Below, piece by piece: positions 55,900 through 64,000 of a DNA stretch of 64,000 nt. The notes beneath the pieces were generated by a model that saw only the letters and a list, made by a program, of their open reading frames with translations, did no database searches and was not told the DNA's origin. The position numbers and the translations under genes were made by a program. Every line of letters begins with the position of its first letter. Position 1 is the first letter of the stretch. The stretch is from Yamagishiella unicocca (lineage: Eukaryota > Chlorophyta > Chlorophyceae > Chlamydomonadales > Volvocaceae), in the NCBI GenBank assembly GCA_003116995.1, contig BDSL01000088.1, forward strand, positions 186,001 through 250,000, given 5' to 3'.

Positions 55900-57780
55900 T
55901 CAACGAACAGCTGTCTTACACAAACCATGCAAGCAAGCAAACCGCAGTGTGTTCAACCCTGCACCTACCCCCAGGGGGCAACCTTGTGACGCAAGCCACT
56001 CCAGCTGCTCCTCGCTTCCAGCATGTGCGGCTGACGGAAATACACTGGCGTCCCAGGGACAGCGCCGCTCGTGCAGCCAGGCCATTTTGTCCATAGCACC
56101 CGCTGACGCCGCTGCTGCGAACACACTGGCATCCCACGGGCAGCCCCGCTCGTGCAGCCAGCTCATGATCTCCAAGCGTCCTGCCGCTCCGGCAGCTTTG
56201 CGAAACAGATCCACCGTCAGCTCGGCGGCGGGGCCCAGCGTCTCCAGCAGCCAGGCCACCACGTGCAGGTGGCCTCTTGACGCTGCCTCTCCCATTGTGT
56301 GGGTGTCAACCAGACAACCATGCGCGCGCAGCAACTGCAACGCAGCCAGGTGACCGCCCCTAGCAGCGCAGGAAGTCGCAATCCTAGCACAGGCCGAATC
56401 CAGCCGGACGGGCTTGTCCAGCACGTACTGCAGTACCACCATGTTGCCACAAGCAGCAGCAGCAATGGCAGCCCCCTGGCCAGGCGGATAGCCCCGAGCT
56501 TCCATCCACTGCAGCCGCTCAAGCTCATCCGCGCATGAGCTACACGCGTCCGTGGTGGGTTCGTAGCCCTGCTCCTCCAGCCACTCCACTTTGGCTTGCC
56601 AATCCACAGTGGGGCTGCCGGCCGCAGAATCCAGGACCCCAAGCTCGAGCAAGCCATAGACCCTTGTGCCGAAGGTGCGGAACAGCTGTTGCAACGTGGC
56701 CAGGTCACATCCATGGGCTGCACTGAGTAGAAGGGTCTCCAGGTCCGTCTCGTTAGGGTACCGCCGCAGCAGGCACTCCATCAGACCCACATGTCCGCCG
56801 TGCGCGGCACTAGCAGGTGCGCCTTCGTCCCAGATGCAGCCGTTATCCAGGAGCCACTCACACACCGCCTGATGACCGCCGCTGGCCGCAGCACACAACG
56901 AGCTGCCCTTCACTGGGCAGCCCCGGTCGCGCAGCCAGCGGCACATATCCAAGTGGCCAGCGGACGCAGCAGCACTGACGATGTCCTCCTTCAGGGGAAA
57001 GTAGCTCTCCAAGGCAACCAATACTGCCAGATTGGCGATACTGCCACTGCCCGCAGCCAGGCACAACAGCTCCCGCCGCTTGGCATGCGTCAGCTGCCGT
57101 AGGGTGCCCGATGATCCCCAACGCCACGCAAATGCATGGTGCGGCACCGGCTGGGAAAGCCGGACTGCGGTGTGCTGCATCTCGCCAAGGCGAGCAGCCG
57201 CCGCCTTGTTGACCAGGCGGAGGTTGCATGCCACGTCGTTGGGGGGCAGGAACGTGGCGATGCGCTGGACGAGGTCGGGCTGCCAGACGTGCGAAAGGTC
57301 GGTCAGGGTCGGAGAGGAATACTGCACGGGACTCGGCTCATGCTGTTGTGGCTGCATTTCTAACTCCTCCCGCTGCTGCTTCTCCACATGCAGTTTATGT
57401 TGTGCCTCAATCCAGGCGAACTCGTCAGGGTGATGCCGTCGCCTCCGACCAGCTTCCTTCAGGGCCGCCGCCCAGTCCACCGGACAGCCGTTCTCGACCA
57501 GCCACTGCAGCACTGGCAGGCCGCTGCCCCAGGGGCAAAGACTGTCGTTGTCCTCGATGTCATCCTCATACACCAATTCACCATCATCATCGGAGTACTC
57601 CACAGGGGCGAACCTTGGCTGGACCACAGCCTCCGTAAAGACCTGGCCAGCGGGGCCCCAAGGGCATCCCAGCCGCTTCAAACAAGACAGCGTGGCCAAG
57701 TCACCGTTGTAGGCCGCCCGGAGGTACGGCACACCGTCGTCCTGGAGTTGGTGGCCACATGGGCAGGGCAGGGATGACAT
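55900..57780 (-). CDS. F-box/ankyrin-repeat protein, copy 3 (626 aa), intronless
   Basis: Single open frame from ATG at 57780. N-terminal ankyrin block, F-box-like WQPDLVQRIATFLPPNDVAC and ankyrin repeats as in copy 1, with two terminal 27-residue units and the end CLHGLCKTAVR. Bases 56232-57168 are identical by eye to 51704-52640 of copy 1, although copy 2 lies between them. Confidence 0.8.
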   Translation of the reverse strand: MSSLPCPCGHQLQDDGVPYLRAAYNGDLATLSCLKRLGCPWGPAGQVFTEAVVQPRFAPVEYSDDDGELVYEDDIEDNDSLCPWGSGLPVLQWLVENGCPVDWAAALKEAGRRRRHHPDEFAWIEAQHKLHVEKQQREELEMQPQQHEPSPVQYSSPTLTDLSHVWQPDLVQRIATFLPPNDVACNLRLVNKAAAARLGEMQHTAVRLSQPVPHHAFAWRWGSSGTLRQLTHAKRRELLCLAAGSGSIANLAVLVALESYFPLKEDIVSAAASAGHLDMCRWLRDRGCPVKGSSLCAAASGGHQAVCEWLLDNGCIWDEGAPASAAHGGHVGLMECLLRRYPNETDLETLLLSAAHGCDLATLQQLFRTFGTRVYGLLELGVLDSAAGSPTVDWQAKVEWLEEQGYEPTTDACSSCADELERLQWMEARGYPPGQGAAIAAAACGNMVVLQYVLDKPVRLDSACARIATSCAARGGHLAALQLLRAHGCLVDTHTMGEAASRGHLHVVAWLLETLGPAAELTVDLFRKAAGAAGRLEIMSWLHERGCPWDASVFAAAASAGAMDKMAWLHERRCPWDASVFPSAAHAGSEEQLEWLASQGCPLGVGAGLNTLRFACLHGLCKTAVR

Positions 57781-58138
57781 CAGGCAGGGGCTTTGGATCC
57801 ACCAGGGCAGGGGACATAAGGGGGCACAAACACTTGAAAGCAGGGGGCAAGTAGAAGCGTGCTGTGGACCCTTTTATGGGCGATAGTTGAACATATATCA
57901 CTGCAACTGTTGCATATGTGCTCAAGCCAGTGCACCGAGTCGGACCGAATCGGATTAGTGGAGGTGCTAGCCGCAGTAAGGCCCTGCATCAACCACTACA
58001 CTACCAGCTTGCACAAGGCGTATACCCGTCCAACCTGGATAGCAACGCGACCCGATAAAATCATGCCCCAGGTGCATGAAGGAACATAGCTAATGCAGGA
58101 AGGAACATAGCTAATCAAGTGTGGCCGCCACCAACAGT
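57781..58138. other. Spacer between ankyrin copies 3 and 4
   Basis: More diverged relative of the duplicated spacers (shares AGCTTGCACAAGGCGTATA and CCGAGTCGGACCGA). No gene seen. Confidence 0.6.
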
Positions 58139-59821
58139 TCATGGCTCAACGAACAGCTGTCTACACAAACCATGCAAGCAAGCAAACCGCGGTTTTTTCA
58201 AAACTGCACCTACCCCCAGAGGGCAACCTTGTGACGCAAGCCACTCCAGCTGCTCCTCGCTTCCAGCACTTGCGGCGGACGAAAATACACTGGCGTCCCA
58301 GGGGCAGCCCCGCTCATGCAGCCAGGCCATTTTGTCCATAGCACCCGCTGACGCCGCTGCTGCGAACACACTGGCATCCCAGGGACAGCCCCGCTCGTGC
58401 AGCCAGGCCATTTTGTCCATAGCACCCGCTGACGCCGCGGCTGCGAACACACTGGTATCCCACGGGCAGCCCCGCTCGTGCAGCCAGCTCATGATCTCCA
58501 AGCGTCCTGTCGCTCCGGCAGCGCTGCGAAACAGATCCGCCGTCAGCTCGGCGGCGGGGCCCAGCGTCTCCAGCAGCCAGGCCACCACGTGCAGGTGGCC
58601 TCTTGACGCTGCCACTCCCATTGTGTGGGTGTCAACGCGACAGCCATGCGCGCGCAGCAGCTGCAACGCAGCCAGCTGACCGCCCCTAGCAGCACAGGAA
58701 GTTGCAATCCTAGCACAGGCCGAATCCAGCCGGACGGGCTTGTCCAGCACGTACTGCAGTGCCACCACGTTGCCACAAGCAGCAGCAGCAACGGCAGCCC
58801 CCTGGCCAGGCGGATAGCCCCGAGCTTCCATCCACTGCAGCCGCTCAAGCTCATCCGCGCATGAGCTACACGCGTCCGTGGTGGGTTCGTAGCCCTGCTC
58901 CTCCAGCCACTGCACTTTGGCTTGCCAATCCGCAGCGGGGCTGCCGGCCGCGGAACCCAGGACCCCAAGCTCGAGCAAGCCATAGACCCTTGTGCCGAAG
59001 GTGCGGAACAGCCGTTGCAACGTGGCCAGGTCACATCCATGGGCTGCACTGAGCAGAAGAGCCTCCAGATCTGTCTCGTTAGGGTACCGCCGCAGTAGGC
59101 ACTCCATCAGACCCACATGTCCGCCGTGCGCGGCACTAGCAGGTGCGCCTTCGTCCCAGATGCAGCCGTTATCCAGGAGCCACTCGCACACCGCCTGATG
59201 ACCGCCGCTGGCCGCAGCACACAACGAGCTGCCCTTCACTGGGCAGCCCCGGTCGCGCAGCCAGCGGCACATATCCAAGTGGCCAGCGGACGCAGCAGCA
59301 CTGACGATGTCCTCCTTCAGGGGAAAGTAGCTCTCCAAGGCAACCAATACTGCCAGATTGGCGATACTGCCACTGCCCGCAGTCAGGCACAGGAGCTCCC
59401 GTCGCTTGGCATGCGTCAGCTGCCGTACGGTGCCCGAGGATCCCCAACGCCACGCAAATGCATGGTGCGGCACCGGCTGGGAAAGCCTGACTGCGGTGTG
59501 CTGCATCTCTCCAAGGCGAGCAGCTGCCGCCTTGTTGACCAGGCGGAGGTTGCATGTCGCCTCGTTGGGGGGCAGGAACGCGGCTATGCGTTGAACCACT
59601 TCAGGCGGCCATAAACGTGACGGGTGTGCAGGGACTGACGTGGCGGCGCCTTCATCTTTATGGGGCTGTCCTGGTCCCTTGGGCTTGCGTCGCCTTCCCA
59701 TCACTGGAATCTTGCGGTCCTGGTCACGGCGAGGTGCAGATCCATTTTTAGCGTCTATCGGAGAGAAAGCATGGATTGGAATATGTATGGTTAACGCTCT
59801 GCTTTGCCTACCTATGTCCAT
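58139..59821 (-). CDS. F-box/ankyrin-repeat protein, copy 4, with a different N-terminus (560 aa)
   Basis: Starts at ATG 59821. Instead of the ankyrin block of copies 1-3 it has about 65 residues of unrelated basic sequence (DQDRKIPVMGRRRKPKGPGQ). The F-box-like WPPEVVQRIAAFLPPNEATC and the family ankyrin repeats follow. Three terminal 27-residue units (58270-58500) end CLHGLCRQLFVEP. It is the most upstream gene of the array in transcription direction; it may be the founder, or the product of a promoter/N-terminus swap. Confidence 0.8.
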   Translation of the reverse strand: MDIGRQSRALTIHIPIHAFSPIDAKNGSAPRRDQDRKIPVMGRRRKPKGPGQPHKDEGAATSVPAHPSRLWPPEVVQRIAAFLPPNEATCNLRLVNKAAAARLGEMQHTAVRLSQPVPHHAFAWRWGSSGTVRQLTHAKRRELLCLTAGSGSIANLAVLVALESYFPLKEDIVSAAASAGHLDMCRWLRDRGCPVKGSSLCAAASGGHQAVCEWLLDNGCIWDEGAPASAAHGGHVGLMECLLRRYPNETDLEALLLSAAHGCDLATLQRLFRTFGTRVYGLLELGVLGSAAGSPAADWQAKVQWLEEQGYEPTTDACSSCADELERLQWMEARGYPPGQGAAVAAAACGNVVALQYVLDKPVRLDSACARIATSCAARGGQLAALQLLRAHGCRVDTHTMGVAASRGHLHVVAWLLETLGPAAELTADLFRSAAGATGRLEIMSWLHERGCPWDTSVFAAAASAGAMDKMAWLHERGCPWDASVFAAAASAGAMDKMAWLHERGCPWDASVFSSAASAGSEEQLEWLASQGCPLGVGAVLKKPRFACLHGLCRQLFVEP

Positions 59822-60349
59822 TTGAAAGGTATGTCACAGGAAGACGCAACGCACTAGCGGACGCATACACCGCTAACCGCCGTCTCAACAGCAACGGCTC
59901 CTCTACACAATCAATAGGAAAACTTGATGTGTGCGCCTTAGGTTCATGTGTACACGAATGCTGTTACCGTACCTCTTTGAGCAAGCTTGGATGTTCTCGA
60001 TTCACTTCCACTCCATCGGCTGATCTACATAGCGTCGCATGCTTGCCCAAGCCAATCCCATGCACATGTATCCTAGAGTTGACAGCTTGCGCACCACGGC
60101 ACGTTTCCACTTGCTTCTCGTCGCATTTGAAGGAATTGAGATATGCAGGTTTAACTTGTTATCTGGCCGTCAGATTGAACACCTTATCGTGACGGAAAAG
60201 CAACTTTGCACCTGCGTGCCTGGAAGTCCCATTTTGTAGCATTCTCTAGGTAAGAATCCAAACCACTATGGCCGTACGCCTTAGCGGCCCGTACAGTGAA
60301 TCCTCTTATGCAGGCATTCTGAGATCCTTGCCGTCGGCTGCATGGCGGG

Positions 60350-60607
60350 TTAAATATTGGCGTTCACCGTTCCCTCGCTGCCCCGACGCAACCCTGCTGC
60401 TGGCATCAGCGTGGCATCCTGCTCACACAGCACACATTTCCGGATGCATAACCTTACCATAATCCCACCTGGGTTGAGAGCGCAGACCTTCACAGCGTCG
60501 GCATATACCTCAAGTTCATGGACGTTCAGGAGGGTTCCTGCTGCCTTGCCAATGACGCGGTCACCAATCTCGACCCATAAGGCGCACTCCGAATCTTGCA
60601 CTTTAGT
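60350..60607 (-). other. Possible exon of an unrecognised small gene or gene remnant
   Basis: On the minus strand an acceptor (GCTACAG) is followed by an open frame reading KVQDSECALWVEIGDRVIGK then LLNVHELEVYADAVKVCALN, to a TAA at 60350. Just upstream is a possible 40-odd-base intron (donor GTAAGT near 60648) and a TATATAAGG at about 60673. The composition looks coding but no family was recognised and no start codon was found. Confidence 0.25.
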
Positions 60608-61024
60608 CTGTAGCGGCAACGCCACAGCCCAGGCGCAACGGCGCAACTTACTTGGTACAGATCAGAGAGTCCCCCTTATATATCTACAGGGGTCTGGACA
60701 ACTTCTTCAAGGTTTTTGGCCCGGAAACCACTGCCAACGGTGGAGTTGTGTACCCCTCTCCCCTGCCTGTCACAATCAAAGCAAGCAAGCAGGAGGGTTG
60801 GCCCATGTGACGTGTTTTGTTGGAACCACTCCTTGCCCCTTGTTCATTGTCCGAACCTTGGGAGAGGCGCCAACGGGCCACGAGCTCGGCATGTGGCGGT
60901 CACCTTTCCCCGCGGGGTACATTTTGACCACGAGTTGTGTTGCTGCTGCGTCAAGAGCATCAGAGGACTGCACGGAATGCTTGGCAGTGATACCGTGGCG
61001 CTTGGCGTTCGGCGAGTAGTAATA

Positions 61025-61085
61025 GTCGTTTCACAGGGCTCCAGGTTTGGAAAGGCAGAGCCATTGGGCGCATGGTCTGGCACTG
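61025..61085 (-). repeat. Core copy of the dispersed repeat
   Basis: The minus strand reads CATGCGCCCAATGGCTCTGCC then CCTGGAGCCC (key blocks ATGCGCCC and ATGGCTCTGCC), a diverged copy of the 30-32 kb core. Confidence 0.6.
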
Positions 61086-62122
61086 AAATATGCAACAAAA
61101 AAGGAAACCGACGGCTCCGACAAGGAGAGCTCTGCCTCTTGCATAAACGGATATGACTGCGTGCGTATGTGAGCGCGTGTGAGCGTGTTCGTTCTGCTCA
61201 TCTTCGCCCCCGTTGGTTCTCGGGAGCACCCTCGGACGCCGCAACTTCAGCTTCATAGCGTAAGTAGCAGCTTCACCGCAGACGTCTGGAGCCCACGCAA
61301 GGGCGTGGGCAAAGGGGCCGGTGCGTGCACCGGCAAAAGGGCCAATAGTTCAAGAGGGCTCAAGTCCCTACAAGACCCCAGGGCAAAAATGGGCGCGTAC
61401 GCCACCATGCAGGCGGCATCGTCTTGCCCCCAGCCTTATATTGGATGGCAAACAACGGAGCGGCTGCGGTTTTAGATGGGAAATGAAGAACATAATGGGC
61501 GACCGGGGGATGCTCGGATGGGGAATAGACGGGTTGCAAACCAGCCGCGCGAGCGTACCCGGCTGACATGCTGGCGTCGAAGCCGTGCAGACACTATCGG
61601 ATGTCGTAAGGTTGCAACCCGCCTTGCTATGGCGGTTTCCTTACAGGGACACGCAGAGGACACGCAGGGGATACGCTAATCCTGCACACAACAATGCCCG
61701 GCATCAGGAATTCCAGTGTATGAAACGACGACCATAGCGGTGCACGGCAGACAGAACTAGGTGCCCACATGAGGTGTGACGCCGACGGCTGGGAAGCCGG
61801 TTTCCTTGGCCCAATGTTGTATAGTAATTTTTGTATCTAACGCACCTTTTTACCCCAAACTGGGTTACATTGGAAGCGGTTTCACCGTTCTCGGTTCGCC
61901 GGTTGCGTTCCCTCCTTTTTCGTGGATGCCGTACAACTGTGTGTTGAGTCCTAGGTTGCAGCGCGTCCACTGTTAACGGAAGCCCTAAATAAGGTTTCAG
62001 TAAAGTTACAGGTTGGATACAACAAGCTCGGCTCTTCAGCTCTGCTGCGTCAGTTGGGCTTCGGTCAAAATGCATCGCGTCACACTGCCAAACAACGCCG
62101 TTACCTGAGTCTTTCCAATATT

Positions 62123-64000
62123 ATGGAGCTGCCTCCCGTTGGTAGTATAGGATGGACTTTTAGACCGCAGTCGTTCGCTGCGCGCTCGGGGTTCGCGAAT
62201 GCGACAGAAGAAGAAGCTGTGCCTATTCCGCAGCAGCTGCTGCCAGTCGGTCCGGCGGAGCGATACCCTTCGCGAAACCAGGCTCAACAAGCGACGGTGC
62301 AACCGTACAACCATGGAAATGGTGCCTGGTACCGTAATGCTGAACCGTACCATCCGCCCACAGACGGTAGCCCAGTCCTCGAAGCTGCGCAGCCGCCGAC
62401 AGGAGCAGATGGTGGTCACCTTGCTTGGCATGTGCTCCCGCCGGGAACGGACTTTGACCGTTTGCAGCGGAAGTATTCGGAGGTCCGCGAGGCGCTTGAT
62501 GTCTGGCAACGAAGGGCTTCGGGCTCACAGCAGCAGGTGCGACAAGCGCCAGGTCGCACGCGCGCCCAAGCCTTGCAACTGGGGTGCCCTCTATCTACAT
62601 GTGGGTGGAGCACACAAAACACCCGGCCGCAGGGCAGTGTAGATGGTGTTTAACGGGCAAGCAATGGCTAGACCCCTCCTTTCCTGTTTCTTTTGGAGGG
62701 CCTTGTTTCCGTTCCTCAGCCTGTTCCCGGTTACGTTCCTTGACCCTACGACGGGCTTCCTCACACACCAGTTGGTGCCGCGACATTGCAGGCTGACGCG
62801 GCAAGCTCCCATCTGGCGGCACTGCAGAGGGAGAACTGGCAGCTTGGGGCAGAGGTGATGACGTTGCGGCAAAACGTCGCGCTGCTGGGCGGCAACATGC
62901 AGGGTCGGCTGTCGATGGTGCAGGTGGGACGAACACCCGCCAGGTTGGGGTCGAGGTTGGGCCGAGGATTCAGAAGGTTTGCCAGCTGGCCACGTAAGGG
63001 GTTTGGGGAGGATAACAAGCTGCGTGCTGCAGTAGGACTACACTAATAATTTGCCAACCAAGCACTTCACTGCTTCTAAACTTGGAGGCATGAAGAAGGT
63101 ACATGATGAGGCGCGTCCCCTATGTCAGCACCGCTCCACGTACTGTAACCGCAAGGCAAGCAGCGTCCTCATCGGCACCTACGCCATCCAATAACACCAT
63201 TCCTCGAGCTCGTATTTCTCTCGATGTAACCCCATTCGCTTCACACTAACGTGGCTGGCGGGTGCGACGTCAACTTGAATAACAACAGGGATCATTGGTT
63301 GCGGAGATGCAGTCGGAGCTGGAAGGCCGACTGTCTCAGGTAGGGGCGCTCCAGGAGGAGGTGGCAGCGCTGGCGGCGCAGCTGCAGGCGGCGGAGCGCG
63401 AGGCAGCGGCATTTCAGGCCGCTGCGGCAGCGGAGCGGGAGCGGTTGGCGGCTGAGCTGGGGGCTGCGCGGCTGATGGCGACGGCGCGGGGGCGTGGGGC
63501 TGAAGGACTCCAGGCGCAGCTGACACAGGTGGGCGGGGCGTTGGCGTTTGTGGATCGGGACAGCAAGATACAGGGGCCATATAAGAAGTCGGTAACTGAA
63601 AATTGCACTCAGACAGCATACAGCTGGATTACGACCGTTAATCAGCTGCGGCATGAATGCGCCCCGGTGAACCTATTTACGCCTCATACAGTGTATCGTA
63701 CATGGATGGCCGTCGTGGATTGTTCTGCGGAAAGGCTTGCGTTGGTTGTTAGCCGCCGTACGGGGCCCGAGGTGCTGGTCCTGTCCAAACAATCAGGCCG
63801 TGCGGACACTCCCTGCGCCATCGCAGCCCGTGTTTGTGTGCCGCGCTGTCCAGACTTCGATCCGGTTTTTTGTTTTTAGCAACAGTTTGTGGTTATATCA
63901 CAACTGCAATTCTGCAGGTGAATGAAGCTGCAGCCGGGGAGGCAGCAGCGCTTCGGGCCGACGTGACAGCGGCGGCAGCGCGGGTGCAGCAGACGGAGGC
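62123..64000 (+). CDS. Coiled-coil protein, 5' part (continues beyond the window)
   Basis: Exons 62123-62536, 62792-62923, 63289-63528 and 63918 to the window end, all phase 0. The first exon encodes about 138 residues with no recognised domain (Gln/Pro-rich, ending DFDRLQRKYSEVREALDVWQ). The following exons are heptad-like and rich in Ala, Glu, Leu and Gln (HLAALQRENWQLGAEVMTLR; LEGRLSQVGALQEEVAALAA; EREAAAFQAAAAAERERLAA), indicating a long coiled coil. The starting ATG is the first in frame. Function unknown; such proteins in green algae are often basal-body, flagellar or Golgi components, but nothing here decides it. Confidence 0.7.

Larger units (their letters stand above)
59822..62122. 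other. Intergenic, with one exon-like fragment
   Basis: Holds the upstream regions of ankyrin copy 4 and of the coiled-coil gene. It contains a dispersed-repeat core copy at 61025-61085 (-). An open minus-strand segment at 60350-60607 is described separately. Confidence 0.5.

Overview
The window looks like nuclear DNA from a volvocine green alga (Chlamydomonadales). The grounds are very high GC in coding DNA, GC-rich third positions, genes broken into many short exons by GT-AG introns full of minisatellites, TGTAA-type polyadenylation signals, long Ala/Gly/Pro/Gln homopolymer tracts, and two pherophorins, the extracellular-matrix glycoproteins typical of this lineage. All gene models below were joined by eye from splice sites, codon phase and family motifs.

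Layout. (1) 944-15692 (+) is one very large 22-exon RECQL4-type DNA helicase. It has an Sld2-like N-terminus, a CCHC zinc knuckle, RecQ helicase motifs and the RECQL4 C-terminal region; most introns carry a private minisatellite. (2) 16256-20251 and 24047-27279 (both -) are two head-to-tail pherophorin-family genes. Both carry a repeated Cys-containing domain of about 130 residues between the pherophorin N-terminal part and Pro-rich linkers. Their linkers contain four reading-frame breaks, all in runs of 6-7 G and all in the same direction. (3) 27280-33547 has no convincing gene but holds a nest of a dispersed repeat. (4) 33548-42135 (-) is a large protein with an N-terminal helical domain and C-terminal Sel1-like repeats. 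It is divergent from (5) ribosomal protein uS11/RPS14 at 42566-43833 (+). (6) 44997-46064 (+) is a 104-aa prefoldin-like protein resembling ASDURF, followed closely by (7) a REXO4-type 3'-5' exonuclease at 46308-49360 (+). (8) 50543-59821 (-) is a tandem array of intronless F-box/ankyrin genes: four full-size copies and one truncated one. (9) 62123-64000 (+) is the 5' part of a coiled-coil protein that runs off the window.

The genes do not form a pathway. Replication/repair (RECQL4), ribosome and rRNA processing (RPS14, REXO4), co-chaperone (ASDURF-like), extracellular matrix (pherophorins) and a lineage-specific, fast-duplicating F-box/ankyrin family are simply neighbours. The most unusual signals are: introns whose minisatellite unit includes the 5' splice site itself; a five-copy motif of about 45 bp found only in introns; a nested dispersed repeat with a conserved core of about 55 bp; the pherophorin architecture with an inserted repeated domain; a 937-bp identical tract between non-adjacent ankyrin genes; and a possible HeLo/MLKL-like domain joined to Sel1 repeats.
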